DNA from: Streptomyces sp. AC555_RSS877
Lineage (GTDB): Bacteria; Actinomycetota; Actinomycetes; Streptomycetales; Streptomycetaceae
Length of the DNA: 64,000 bases
Assembly: GCF_019049245.1 (NCBI RefSeq)
Contig: NZ_JAGMUK010000040.1
Span: 1-64,000 of the forward strand
Direction of reading: 5' to 3'
Shown: positions 44,220 to 53,511 of the stretch, piece by piece
Layout: each line of letters starts with the position of its first letter
Position numbering within the stretch: position 1 is the first letter of the stretch
The notes under the pieces: model-generated
Seen by the model: only the letters and a program-made list of their open reading frames with translations
The model's database searches: none
What the model was told of the DNA's origin: nothing
Position numbers and translations under genes: made by a program

Positions 44220-44261
44220 TGACGCTGAGACGGCCTCCGCCGGCGTTGTCGAGGAGACCCC

Positions 44262-45779
44262 ATGACCCACCCGTCCGAAGCGGGTCCGGCCCCGGTGCTG
44301 TCGCTCAAGGACGTTTCCAAGTCCTTCGGAGCGGTGCGCGCACTGCGGGACGTTTCCCTGGAGCTGTTCCCAGGCGAGGTACATGCCCTCGCCGGTGAGA
44401 ACGGCGCGGGCAAGTCCACCCTCATCAAGACGCTCGCCGGGGTCCACCGACCGGACGCCGGCCAGGTGCTGCTCGATGGCGAGCCCGTCCTCTTCCACGG
44501 CCCCGGCGACGCACGCGACGCCGGTATCGCCGTGATCTATCAGGAGCCCACGCTCTTTCCCGACCTGTCGATCGCAGAGAACATCTTCATGGGCCGCCAG
44601 CCACGGCGCGCTCTCGGCCGGATCGACCACAAGGCCACGCACGCCGCGACCCTGGCCCTGATGCAGCGCCTGGGCGTCGAGCTCGACCCCGACCGTCCCG
44701 CCCGCGGCCTGTCGATCGCCGACCAGCAGATCGTCGAGATCGCCAAGGCGCTCTCCTTCGACGCCCGCGTCCTGATCATGGACGAGCCGACGGCGGCTCT
44801 CACCGGCAGTGAGGTGGCCCGGCTGTTCGGCGTCGTCCGCACCCTGCGCGAGCAGGGCTCGGCCGTCCTCTTCATCTCCCACCGCCTGGAGGAGATCTTC
44901 CAGATCTGCCGGCGGGTCACCACGCTGCGCGACGGCGCCTGGATATCCAGCGAACCGATCGACGGGATGACCGAGGACGACCTGGTCCGCCGCATGGTCG
45001 GCCGCGACCTCGACGAGCTGTACCCCAAGCAGGAGGTCGAGCCCGGCGAAGTGGCGCTGAGCGTACGCCGGTTGACCCGCGAGGGCGTCTTCACCGACGT
45101 CTCCTTCGACGTCCGCCGCGGCGAGATCGTCGGCCTGGCCGGCCTCGTCGGAGCCGGGCGTACGGAGGTCGCCCGCGCCGTCTTCGGCATCGACCGCTGG
45201 GACGCGGGCGAGGTCGACATCGACGGCAAGGCGCTCACCAACGGCGCCCCCTCCACCGCCATGTCCGCCGGGCTCGCCCTGGTCCCCGAGGACCGCCGCG
45301 CCCAGGGCCTGGTGATGGACATGTCCATCGAGCGGAACATCGGGCTCACCGGACTCCGTACGACGGTGAAGGCCGGCCTCGTCGACCGCGGCGCCGAGCG
45401 CAGCCGCTCCCTCGACTGGGCCGTCAGGCTCCAGGTGAAGTACGCCCGGATCGCCGACACCGTCAACACCCTGTCCGGCGGCAACCAGCAGAAGGTCGTC
45501 CTCGCCAAGTGGCTCGCCACCGGCCCGAAGGTGCTGATCGTCGACGAGCCCACCCGGGGCATCGACGTCGGTACGAAGGCCGAGGTGCACCGCCTCCTCA
45601 GCCGGCTCGCCGCCGACGGGGTGGCCGTGCTGATGATCTCCTCCGACCTGCCCGAGATCCTCGGTATGGCCGACCGCGTGCTCGTGATGCACGAGGGCCG
45701 GCTCACCGCCGAGATCCCTCGCTCCGAAGCCACCGAGGAATCCGTGATGGCCGCAGCCACCGGGAGGGCCGCCGCATGA
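44262..45779 (+). CDS. rhaT: CUT2 sugar ABC transporter ATPase, probable rhamnose importer
   Basis: The 505-residue product has two ABC domains. The first has Walker A AGENGAGKST and ARVLIMDEPTAALTG; the second has a degenerate A loop (GLVGAGRTE), LSGGNQQKVVLAKWL and VLIVDEPTRGIDVG. This is the layout of the ribose/rhamnose importers. It is cotranscribed with two permeases, a binding lipoprotein and a rhamnose mutarotase. The symbol is by analogy with Rhizobium. Start: ATG after GAGGAG. Confidence 0.85.
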   Translation: MTHPSEAGPAPVLSLKDVSKSFGAVRALRDVSLELFPGEVHALAGENGAGKSTLIKTLAGVHRPDAGQVLLDGEPVLFHGPGDARDAGIAVIYQEPTLFPDLSIAENIFMGRQPRRALGRIDHKATHAATLALMQRLGVELDPDRPARGLSIADQQIVEIAKALSFDARVLIMDEPTAALTGSEVARLFGVVRTLREQGSAVLFISHRLEEIFQICRRVTTLRDGAWISSEPIDGMTEDDLVRRMVGRDLDELYPKQEVEPGEVALSVRRLTREGVFTDVSFDVRRGEIVGLAGLVGAGRTEVARAVFGIDRWDAGEVDIDGKALTNGAPSTAMSAGLALVPEDRRAQGLVMDMSIERNIGLTGLRTTVKAGLVDRGAERSRSLDWAVRLQVKYARIADTVNTLSGGNQQKVVLAKWLATGPKVLIVDEPTRGIDVGTKAEVHRLLSRLAADGVAVLMISSDLPEILGMADRVLVMHEGRLTAEIPRSEATEESVMAAATGRAAA

Positions 45780-46816
45780 CGGTGACCACCCCTCAGAACA
45801 CCCCCGTCACCGAGGTGCCCAAGTCCAGTGGCACCCGGCTGGTGGACCGCGTCTTCAAGATGCGTGAACTGGCCATCCTGGCCGTCTTCCTGGTGATGAT
45901 CGTCATCACCCAGTTGGGCAACAGCGAGTTCCTGACCGAGCAGGGCATCAAGGACCTGCTGCTCAACGCGACCATCCTGGTGCTGGTCGCCGTCGGCCAG
46001 TCGCTGGTCGTGATCACGCGGAACGTCGACCTGTCGGTCGGCTCCACCCTCGGCATCAGCGCCTTCGCCGCCGGTACGTATCTCCAGGGCGGCGGGAACG
46101 CGGTCGTGGCCGTGGCCCTGGCGGTCCTGCTGGGTATCGGCTTCGGCCTGCTCAACGGCCTTCTCGTGAGCCTCGGCCAGGTACCCGCACTCGTCGTGAC
46201 CCTCGGCACGCTCTACATCATCCGGGGCATCGACTCGATCTGGGTCGGCTCCCGGCAGATCACCGCGGCCGACCTGCCCGACGGCTTTGTGGACTTCGGC
46301 TCCGGCGGACTCTCCGCGGTGCCGTACCTGGCGCTGATCGCCGTGGTGGTGCTGGTGGCGACGGCGTACTACCTGAAGCACTTCGGCAGCGGCCGCGAGC
46401 TGTACGCGCTCGGCTCCAACCCGGAGGCCGCCCGTCTCGCCGGCATCCCGGTGCGCAAGCGGATCCTGGTCGCGTACACCTTCTGCGGCGCCCTCGCCGG
46501 ACTCGCGGGCGCGCTGTACCTGGCCCGGTTCGGCAACGTCGACTCCGGCACGGGCAACGGCTACGAACTGACCGTCGTCAGCGCGGTCGTGGTCGGTGGC
46601 GTCGTGTTCACCGGCGGATCCGGCAGCGTCTACGGGGCGGCCCTGGGGGCCTTGCTGCTGACCTCCATCAACAGCGTGCTGCCCGCCCTCGGCGTCAGCT
46701 CGGTCTGGGTGCTCGCGATCAACGGCATCCTGCTCATCCTCGCCATCGCCGTGGACCGTGTGGTCGCGCTGCGGGTGGCGGCCGCTCTGAAGAAGAGGAA
46801 CGCCCGCCATGGCTGA
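45776..46816 (+). CDS. rhaP: CUT2 sugar permease, probable rhamnose importer, first subunit
   Basis: The 346-residue membrane protein has about nine to ten membrane segments and the CUT2 signatures VVITRNVDLSVGSTLGISAF, LGSNPEAARLAGIPV and GGVVFTGGSGSVYGAALGALLL. The start overlaps the ATPase stop by 4 bases, and it overlaps the next permease gene by 8 bases. Confidence 0.85.
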   Translation: MTVTTPQNTPVTEVPKSSGTRLVDRVFKMRELAILAVFLVMIVITQLGNSEFLTEQGIKDLLLNATILVLVAVGQSLVVITRNVDLSVGSTLGISAFAAGTYLQGGGNAVVAVALAVLLGIGFGLLNGLLVSLGQVPALVVTLGTLYIIRGIDSIWVGSRQITAADLPDGFVDFGSGGLSAVPYLALIAVVVLVATAYYLKHFGSGRELYALGSNPEAARLAGIPVRKRILVAYTFCGALAGLAGALYLARFGNVDSGTGNGYELTVVSAVVVGGVVFTGGSGSVYGAALGALLLTSINSVLPALGVSSVWVLAINGILLILAIAVDRVVALRVAAALKKRNARHG

Positions 46817-47840
46817 CTCCACCCTGTCGCGCGCGAGGCGCTGGTCCGCCTTGAAGAGGTGGGATTCAGCCGTCGGCGCGCTCCTGATCGTCGTGCTCCT
46901 GCTGTCCTTCACCACCGTCGACGGCTTCGGGAACGCGCTCAACCTGTCCTTCCTCATCGGCAACACCCTGCCGATCGCGCTGATCGCCCTCCCGATGACG
47001 CTGCTCGTGGTCGCCGGCGAGATCGATCTGTCGGTCGCCTCCACCGCCGGTCTGTCCGGCGCGGTGATGGGCGCCCTGTGGAACCAGGGCATGACCATCG
47101 AGGCGATCATCCCGATCTGCCTGCTCCTCGGCGTGGTCTGCGGACTGATCAACGGCCTGCTGGTCACCCGGCTCGGCCTGTCCTCCCTCGCCGTCACCAT
47201 CGGTACCCTCGCGGCCTACCGGGGCATCGCACAGATCGTGCTCGGCTCCGACGCGGTGACCGACTTCCCCACGCAGTACCTGGACTTCGCGGCCGGCCGG
47301 ATCGGCGAGAGCTTCGTCCCGCAGGCCTTCATCCCCTTCCTGGTGCTGCTCGTCATCGCCGTGGTCGCCCTGCACCTCACCCCCTTCGGGCGCTCCCTCT
47401 ACGCGATCGGCGCCAGTGAGGAGGCCGCGCGCTTCTCCGGCATCCGCGTCAAGCGGCAGAAGCTGCTCCTGTTCACGGTGACCGGCCTGATGGCCTCCCT
47501 CACCGGCATCTTCTGGGCCCTGCACTACGCCAGTGCCCGCTTCGACAACGCGACGGGCCTCGAACTCTCGGTCGTCGCGGCCGTGTTGCTCGGTGGCATC
47601 GACTTCGACGGCGGCAAGGGCACGCTCGGCGGCGCGATCGCGGGAGTCTTCCTGCTGGGCGCCCTGCAGAACGTGATGAGCCTCTCGGACGTCTCCGCCC
47701 AGTCGCAGATCGTCGTCACCGGCGTCCTGCTCGTCCTCTCCGTGCTCGGCCCCCGGGTCGCACGTCAGATCTCCGTCGCGAGGGCCGGCCGTAGAGCCGC
47801 CTCAGCGCCGGTGCCAAAGGCGCCCACTCCAGTCTCCTGA
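46809..47840 (+). CDS. rhaQ: CUT2 sugar permease, probable rhamnose importer, second subunit
   Basis: The 343-residue permease has the same fold as its neighbour: VVAGEIDLSVASTAGLSG, IGASEEAARFSGIRVKR and LLGGIDFDGGKGTLGGAIAG. Two different permeases make a heterodimeric channel, as in the Rhizobium rhamnose importer. A 69-base gap follows, with no strong hairpin. Confidence 0.85.
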   Translation: MADSTLSRARRWSALKRWDSAVGALLIVVLLLSFTTVDGFGNALNLSFLIGNTLPIALIALPMTLLVVAGEIDLSVASTAGLSGAVMGALWNQGMTIEAIIPICLLLGVVCGLINGLLVTRLGLSSLAVTIGTLAAYRGIAQIVLGSDAVTDFPTQYLDFAAGRIGESFVPQAFIPFLVLLVIAVVALHLTPFGRSLYAIGASEEAARFSGIRVKRQKLLLFTVTGLMASLTGIFWALHYASARFDNATGLELSVVAAVLLGGIDFDGGKGTLGGAIAGVFLLGALQNVMSLSDVSAQSQIVVTGVLLVLSVLGPRVARQISVARAGRRAASAPVPKAPTPVS

Positions 47841-47909
47841 ACGGCTGGCCCCCCACCGCCGACCTCGCACACGCTCACCCGCCCGTCCCTCAGTGACTAA
47901 GGAACCCTC

Positions 47910-48995
47910 ATGCGCAAGTCAACCCTCCGCCGCTCCTGTGCGGTCCTCGCCGCCGTCACCTCCCTCGCCCTGGCATCCACCGCCTGCGGCGGCACCACCA
48001 AGGAGGACGTGAAGAGCGAGAGCACCGCCTCCGCGGCCTCCGCCGGCAAGGCCGACCCGAACGCCGCCCTCAAGAAGGGCCTGACCGTCGGCTTCCTGCC
48101 CAAGCAGGTCAACAACCCGTACTTCACCTCCGCAGACAAGGGCGGCGAGGCGGCCCTGAAGGAGCTGGGCTCCAGCTACAAGGAGGTCGGCCCGTCCAGC
48201 GCCACGGACACCTCCGGCCAGGTCTCCTACGTCAACACGCTGACCCAGCAGCAGGTCGACGCGATGGCCGTCTCCGCGCAGGACCCGGGCGCCCTGTGCA
48301 CCGCGCTCAAGCAGGCCATGAGCAACGACATCAAGGTCGTCACCTACGACTCCGACACCAAGCCGGAGTGCCGCAACGCCTTCGTCTCGCAGGCCAGCGC
48401 CGAGGACCTGGGCCGCACCGAGGTCCAGCTGCTCGCCGAGCAGATCGGCTACAAGGGCGAGATCGCGATCCTGTCGGCCGCGCAGACCGCGACGAACCAG
48501 AACGTCTGGATCGACTTCATGAAGGACGAGCTCAAGGACCCGAAGTACAAGGACATCAAGCTCGTCAAGACCGTCTACGGTGACGACGACGCCCAGAAGT
48601 CCTTCCAGCAGACCCAGGGTCTGCTCCAGGAGTACCCGAACCTGAAGGGGATCATCTCCCCGACCACCGTCGGCATCAAGGCCGCCGCTCAGTACCTGTC
48701 GGGCTCCAAGTACAAGGGCAAGGTCAAGCTGACCGGCCTCGGCACCCCGAACGACATGCGCAAGTACGTCAAGAACGGCACCGTCGAGGGCTTCGAGCTG
48801 TGGGACCCGTCGAAGCTCGGCGAGCTGGCCGCCCGTACGTCGGTGGCGCTGGTCTCCGGCCAGATCACCGGTCAGGAGGGCGAGACCTTCACCGCCGGTG
48901 ACATGGGCGAGTTCACCATCGGCAAGGACGGCGTGATCAGCCTCGGCAAGCCGACCGTCTTCACCAAGGACAACATCGACCAGTTCAACTTCTAG
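47910..48995 (+). CDS. rhaS: CUT2 sugar-binding lipoprotein, probable rhamnose-binding protein
   Basis: The 361-residue product has a lipoprotein signal with the Cys at position 26 (LASTAC). A periplasmic-binding-type domain follows: LTVGFLPKQVNNPYFTSADKGG, VDAMAVSAQDPGALCTALKQA and VTYDSDTKPECRNAFVSQAS. The last segment and length fit the RhaS group. It gives the importer its specificity. Confidence 0.85.
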   Translation: MRKSTLRRSCAVLAAVTSLALASTACGGTTKEDVKSESTASAASAGKADPNAALKKGLTVGFLPKQVNNPYFTSADKGGEAALKELGSSYKEVGPSSATDTSGQVSYVNTLTQQQVDAMAVSAQDPGALCTALKQAMSNDIKVVTYDSDTKPECRNAFVSQASAEDLGRTEVQLLAEQIGYKGEIAILSAAQTATNQNVWIDFMKDELKDPKYKDIKLVKTVYGDDDAQKSFQQTQGLLQEYPNLKGIISPTTVGIKAAAQYLSGSKYKGKVKLTGLGTPNDMRKYVKNGTVEGFELWDPSKLGELAARTSVALVSGQITGQEGETFTAGDMGEFTIGKDGVISLGKPTVFTKDNIDQFNF

Positions 48996-49036
48996 TCGTC
49001 AGTCCTCTTCCACACCCCGCTAAGGAGCGGTACCTC

Positions 49037-49357
49037 ATGCAGCGCGTCTGTTTCCTGCTCAAAGTCCGACAGGACCGGATCGACGAGTACCGCGAACGGC
49101 ACGCCGCCGTGTGGCCGGAGATGCTCGAAGCTCTCTCGGCCACCGGCTGGCACAACTACTCGCTCTTCCTGCGCGACGACGGACTGCTCGTCGGCTACCT
49201 GGAGACCGAGGACTTCGAGGCCGCCAAGGCGGGCATGGAGGCCACCGAGGTCAACGCCCGCTGGCAGGCCGAGATGGGTGCCTTCTTCGAATCCCTCGAC
49301 GGCGCCCGGCCCGACGAGGCCATGAAACCGCTCACCGAGGTGTTCCACCTCGCCTGA
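49037..49357 (+). CDS. rhaM: L-rhamnose mutarotase
   Basis: The 106-residue product is the canonical RhaM length: CFLLKVRQDRIDEYRERHAAVWPEMLEAL, HNYSLFLRDDGLLVGYLE and LTEVFHLA. The His and Trp of the RHxxVWP segment are conserved. It speeds interconversion of rhamnopyranose anomers before the isomerase. The ATG follows TAAGGAG. It is next to the binding-protein gene in the transport operon. Confidence 0.88.
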   Translation: MQRVCFLLKVRQDRIDEYRERHAAVWPEMLEALSATGWHNYSLFLRDDGLLVGYLETEDFEAAKAGMEATEVNARWQAEMGAFFESLDGARPDEAMKPLTEVFHLA

Positions 49358-49422
49358 CCCCGCCCGCTCGCCCCCCTGCCTGATCCCCTCGCTCACCTCG
49401 CCGACAATGGAGTCCCCCCGAG

Positions 49423-50853
49423 ATGAACAGACGTACGCTGTTGGGCGCCGCCCTCGCCGGAGCCGTGATGACCCCCGTATTCGCCGCAGGCACCGCACGG
49501 GCCGCCGACCCCGGCCCCTCGGTCACCCAGACCGGCACCACCACGCTCGACACCCAGGCCCTCTTCTTCGTGTCGTACAACGGCCTGGTCAACAACAACG
49601 CGTTCCAAAAAAACGCGATGCTGACCTACAAGGGCTACCAGTACGCCGTCTGGTACACCGCCGACCGCAACGCCGTCGTCGGCCGCCGCGTGTTCGGTTC
49701 GAACACCTGGTCCACCGTCAAGGTCGGTCACACCCTCCGGTACGACGACTCCCACAATGTCATCTCCATGGGCATCTCCAAGGTCGACGGCCGGCTGCAC
49801 CTCAACATGGACTCCCACAGCGACGGCTTCACCTACGTCAAGTCGGTGGCCGGACTCATGGACAACCCCGGCGGACTGAGCTGGACCACGAGCCGCTTCG
49901 GCGCTCCCCAGTCCACCCTCGACGGCCTCGCCCTCACCTCGCAGTTCACCTACCCGCAGTTCATCTCGACGCCCGAGGGCAAGCTCCAGCTGAGCTACCG
50001 CGTCGCCATCTCCGGCAACGGCCGCAACGCGATCGCCGAGTACGACGGCACGTCCTGGACCAACCTCGGCGAGTGGAGCAGCTCCACCGGCACCTACACC
50101 AGCGAGCACGGCTCGAGCACGGCCCGCAACATGTACCTGCACGGCATCGACTACGACACGAACGGGCGCCTGCACTCCTTCTTCACCTGGCGTGAGCAGA
50201 ACGGCGCCGTGATGTGCAACAGCGGCGGCATCACCAACCACGACACCGGCTACGTCTACTCGGACGACCGCGGCCGCACCTGGCGCAACAACGCGGGCAC
50301 CGTCGTCGGCACCACCGGAAGCTCCGACAAGGTCGCCGTCACCGACAGCGGACTGGTGATCGACTCGCTGAACCCGGACCACTCCCTGATGAACCAGGAG
50401 AGTCAGTGGACCGACTCGGCGGGACGCCCCCACGCCATCATCAGCTACGTCCCCGGCCGTTTCGGGCAGTGCACGACGAACTACGTCACCAACCGCACCA
50501 ACAGCGGCCGTGCCTTCCACGTCCGCAAGAACGCCTCCGGCACCTGGCAGAAGACCGAGATACCGGTGCCGCTGAACTCCAGCCAGCGCACCAAGCTGTT
50601 TCTCGACAAGTACGACAACGCCTACGCGATCTTCCCCTTCCTCCGGATCGCCGCCGCGTCCGCTGCCTCGGGGTACACCGACTGGACGATGCTCTACGAC
50701 GGCGTCGGCGCCGGCCTGAACGCCTTCGGCGAGGTCGTGTTCGACGAGTCACGGATCGGTGCGGACCACTACCTGTCGGTCATGTACCAGGAGAAGTCCA
50801 GCGGCACGACGCCCTCGGCGCTCCGCTCGATCAACTTCAGCCTGCCCGCCTGA
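49423..50853 (+). CDS. Secreted BNR-type beta-propeller protein, candidate rhamnose-releasing lyase or glycosidase
   Basis: The 476-residue product has an N-terminal export signal with an RR pair (MNRRTLLGAALAGAV) and likely cleavage at ARA|AD (about residue 28). The mature part resembles BNR-4 family propellers: YKGYQYAVWYTADRNAVVGRR, RYDDSHNVISMGIS, HLNMDSHSDGFTYV, SFFTWRE and VYSDDRGRTWRNN. Related propellers include PL25-type and GH145/PL42 enzymes; the last act on alpha-L-rhamnosyl-1,4-glucuronic acid. Its place right after the rhamnose mutarotase gene suggests it frees L-rhamnose from a polysaccharide. The activity is inferred. Confidence 0.7.
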   Translation: MNRRTLLGAALAGAVMTPVFAAGTARAADPGPSVTQTGTTTLDTQALFFVSYNGLVNNNAFQKNAMLTYKGYQYAVWYTADRNAVVGRRVFGSNTWSTVKVGHTLRYDDSHNVISMGISKVDGRLHLNMDSHSDGFTYVKSVAGLMDNPGGLSWTTSRFGAPQSTLDGLALTSQFTYPQFISTPEGKLQLSYRVAISGNGRNAIAEYDGTSWTNLGEWSSSTGTYTSEHGSSTARNMYLHGIDYDTNGRLHSFFTWREQNGAVMCNSGGITNHDTGYVYSDDRGRTWRNNAGTVVGTTGSSDKVAVTDSGLVIDSLNPDHSLMNQESQWTDSAGRPHAIISYVPGRFGQCTTNYVTNRTNSGRAFHVRKNASGTWQKTEIPVPLNSSQRTKLFLDKYDNAYAIFPFLRIAAASAASGYTDWTMLYDGVGAGLNAFGEVVFDESRIGADHYLSVMYQEKSSGTTPSALRSINFSLPA

Positions 50854-50968
50854 TCCGTACCGTCGGGACCGGGAAACCGTGACCGACGCAGTGGCGGGCG
50901 CGTGACAACCACGAAGGTAGTGTGAACGCGCACCCGCCGCTCCTCATCTCTCTGGAGGTCTCCGCCCG

Positions 50969-51994
50969 ATGGCCCAGTCGGTGGGTATCAAGGACGTCGC
51001 CCGTGCCGCCGGAGTCTCCGTCGGCACCGTCTCGAACGTCATCAACCGTCCGGACACGGTCGCCACCGAGACCCGGGCGCGGGTCCTGTCCGCGATAGAC
51101 CGCCTCGGCTACGTCCGCAGCGAGTCCGCGCGCCAGCTCCGCGCGGGCCGCAGCCGGATCATGGGCCTGCTCGTCCTCGACATGGGCAACCCCTTCTTCG
51201 TCGACGTCGCGCGCGGTGCCGAACGGGCCGCCCGCGAGGCCGGCCTGGGCGTGATGGTCTGCAACAGCGCCCAGAGCCCGGGCGAGGAGGCGGACTACCT
51301 CTCCCTCTTCGCCGAGCAGCGGGTGCGGGGCGTCCTGCTGACCCCCGCCGACGCGACCGGCCGCAACATCGAGTCGTTCCGGCGCCACGGCATCCCCTTC
51401 GTCCTCGTCGACAGGGTCGCCGAGGGCACCACCGAGTGCTCGGTCTCCGTGGACGACGTGGCGGGCGGCGCGCTCGCCGTACGCCACCTCGTCGACGCCG
51501 GACACCGCTCCATCGCGTACGTCAGCGGCCCGCCCGGCCTCAACCAGGTCCGCGACCGCCGTACCGGCGCGCTCAACGCGCTGGCCGAGGCCGGACTCGG
51601 CCCCGAAGCCCTGCGTGAACTGCCCACCGAACGCCTCGACGTGGCCGCCGGCCGGGACGCCGGTGCCCGCCTGCTCGGCCTCGGCGACCGTCCGACCGCC
51701 GTGTTCTGCGCCAACGACCTGCTCGCCCTGGGGGTCCTGCAGGCCATGTACGCGGCCGGTGTCGGCGTCCCCGACGAACTGGCGATCGTCGGCTACGACG
51801 ACATCGAGTTCGCCGCCGCCGCGGCCGTCCCGCTCACCTCGGTCCGCCAGCCCGCCGTCACCATGGGTGCCCTGGCCGCCGAGCTCCTGCTGGAGGAGAC
51901 GGAGGAGGAGACCTCGCCGCGGGGGCACGAACACCGGCGGGTCGTGCTCCAGCCGGAACTCGTGGTGCGCCGCTCCAGCCTCTCCGCGCGCTGA
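50969..51994 (+). CDS. LacI-family repressor of the rhamnose genes
   Basis: The 341-residue product begins GIKDVARAAGVSVGTVSNVINRPDTV, the LacI helix-turn-helix, with hinge YVRSESARQLRAGRSR. The effector domain runs from MGLLVLDMGNPFFVDVARG to ELAIVGYDDIEFAAAAAVPLTSVRQP. It lies 115 bases after the BNR gene with GGAGG before the ATG. The TGAAA..TTCA sites between rhaI and the transport genes are its likely targets, with L-rhamnose or L-rhamnulose as inducer. Confidence 0.85.
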   Translation: MAQSVGIKDVARAAGVSVGTVSNVINRPDTVATETRARVLSAIDRLGYVRSESARQLRAGRSRIMGLLVLDMGNPFFVDVARGAERAAREAGLGVMVCNSAQSPGEEADYLSLFAEQRVRGVLLTPADATGRNIESFRRHGIPFVLVDRVAEGTTECSVSVDDVAGGALAVRHLVDAGHRSIAYVSGPPGLNQVRDRRTGALNALAEAGLGPEALRELPTERLDVAAGRDAGARLLGLGDRPTAVFCANDLLALGVLQAMYAAGVGVPDELAIVGYDDIEFAAAAAVPLTSVRQPAVTMGALAAELLLEETEEETSPRGHEHRRVVLQPELVVRRSSLSAR

Positions 51995-52095
51995 CCACCC
52001 GTTCAGTAGGATTTCATGATCTTGGGGGTCGGTGGCCGGACGAACATGTGCTGAACTGGGACGCGGCCCGCAGTCCGTCCGTCCCGGGAGCCCCG

Positions 52096-53397
52096 TTGAC
52101 CCTCACCTACCGTCAGCCCGGCGTCGTCCTCACCGACCGCCACTTCACCGTACCCCTCGACCACGACGACCCGGCGGGGGAGAGCATCGAGCTCTACGCC
52201 CGCGAGGTCGTCGCGAGCGACAAGACGGGCCAGGACCTGCCATGGCTGGTCTACCTCCAGGGCGGCCCCGGCTTCGGGGCGAACCGCTTCGTCGGCAAGC
52301 CGGCCTGGCTCGGACGCGCCCTGAAGGAGTACCGCGTCCTGCTCCTGGACCAGCGCGGCACCGGCCACTCCACCCCCGCCAACCGCCAGACCCTCCCGCT
52401 GCGCGGCGGCCCCGCCGAACAGGCCGACTACCTCACCCGCTTCCGCGCCGACTCGATCGTCCGGGACTGCGAGGCGATCCGCCCCTCCGTCACCGGCGGC
52501 GCCCCCTGGACCGTCCTCGGCCAGAGCTTCGGCGGCTTCTGCGCGGTGACCTACCTGTCCACCGCCCCCGAAGGACTGAGCGCCGTCGTCATCACCGGCG
52601 GTCTGCCCGCGCTCGACGCGCACGCCGACGACGTCTACCGGGCCGCCTTCCCGCGCATCGAACGCAAGGTCACCGCGCACTACGAGCGCTACCCGCAGGA
52701 CGTCGACCGCGCCCGCCGGATCGCCGAGTACGTCCTGCCGCACGAGCCGGTCCTGCCGGGCGGCTACCGGCTCACCGCCGAGGCCTTCCAGTCCCTCGGC
52801 ATCCTCCTCGGCGGCGGCGAGGGCAGCCACCGCCTGCACTTCCTCCTGGAAGGCGCCTTCGTCCGCACCCCGCAGGGCCCCGTCCTGTCCGACGCGTTCC
52901 AGGAAGAGGCCCAGTCCCTCCTGTCGTACGCGAGCCACCCCCTGTACGCCCTGGTCCACGAGGCCATCTACGGCCAGGACCGGCGCCCCACCGCCTGGGC
53001 GGCCGAACGCGTCCGCGCCGAGTTCCCCGGCTTCGACGCCGCCAAGACCCTCGCGGGCGACAGACCGCTGCTGTTCACCGGCGAGTCCGTGCACCCCTGG
53101 ATGTTCGACTGCGACCCGGCGCTGCGCCCCCTGCGCGAGACCGCCGAACTCCTCGCCGCCCGCACCGACTGGCCCCCGCTGTACGACCGGGCCCGCCTCG
53201 CAGCCAACGAGGTGCCGGTCGCGGCGGCCGTCTACCACGACGACATGTACGTCGACGCGACCCACTCCCTGGAGACGGCCCGCGCCATCCGCGGTCTGCG
53301 CACCTGGGTCACCGACGAGTTCGAACACGACGGTGTGCGGGCGGGCGGCCCGCGCGTGCTGGACCGGCTGCTGGCACTCACCCGCGACGAGGCCTGA
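52096..53397 (+). CDS. Alpha/beta hydrolase, proline iminopeptidase type
   Basis: The 433-residue product has HFTVPLDHD, the oxyanion LQGGPGFG, LLLDQRGTGHST, the nucleophile elbow GQSFGGF and a late His in AVYHDDMYVD. This set is typical of prolyl aminopeptidases (S33 family). The TTG at 52096 is preceded by GGGAG; an in-frame GTG at 52048 would add 16 residues but lacks a site at a good distance. Single gene. Confidence 0.8.
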   Translation: MTLTYRQPGVVLTDRHFTVPLDHDDPAGESIELYAREVVASDKTGQDLPWLVYLQGGPGFGANRFVGKPAWLGRALKEYRVLLLDQRGTGHSTPANRQTLPLRGGPAEQADYLTRFRADSIVRDCEAIRPSVTGGAPWTVLGQSFGGFCAVTYLSTAPEGLSAVVITGGLPALDAHADDVYRAAFPRIERKVTAHYERYPQDVDRARRIAEYVLPHEPVLPGGYRLTAEAFQSLGILLGGGEGSHRLHFLLEGAFVRTPQGPVLSDAFQEEAQSLLSYASHPLYALVHEAIYGQDRRPTAWAAERVRAEFPGFDAAKTLAGDRPLLFTGESVHPWMFDCDPALRPLRETAELLAARTDWPPLYDRARLAANEVPVAAAVYHDDMYVDATHSLETARAIRGLRTWVTDEFEHDGVRAGGPRVLDRLLALTRDEA

Positions 53398-53511
53398 CAC
53401 CCGGACGAGGTCTGACATCCGCGAGGCCAGAGGCCGGGCCGAGCCGACATGCCGGGCCGGAGATTCCGGCATAAGGTGCGTTTCGTCGGCTCGGCGGCTC
53501 AGGAGGCTCGG

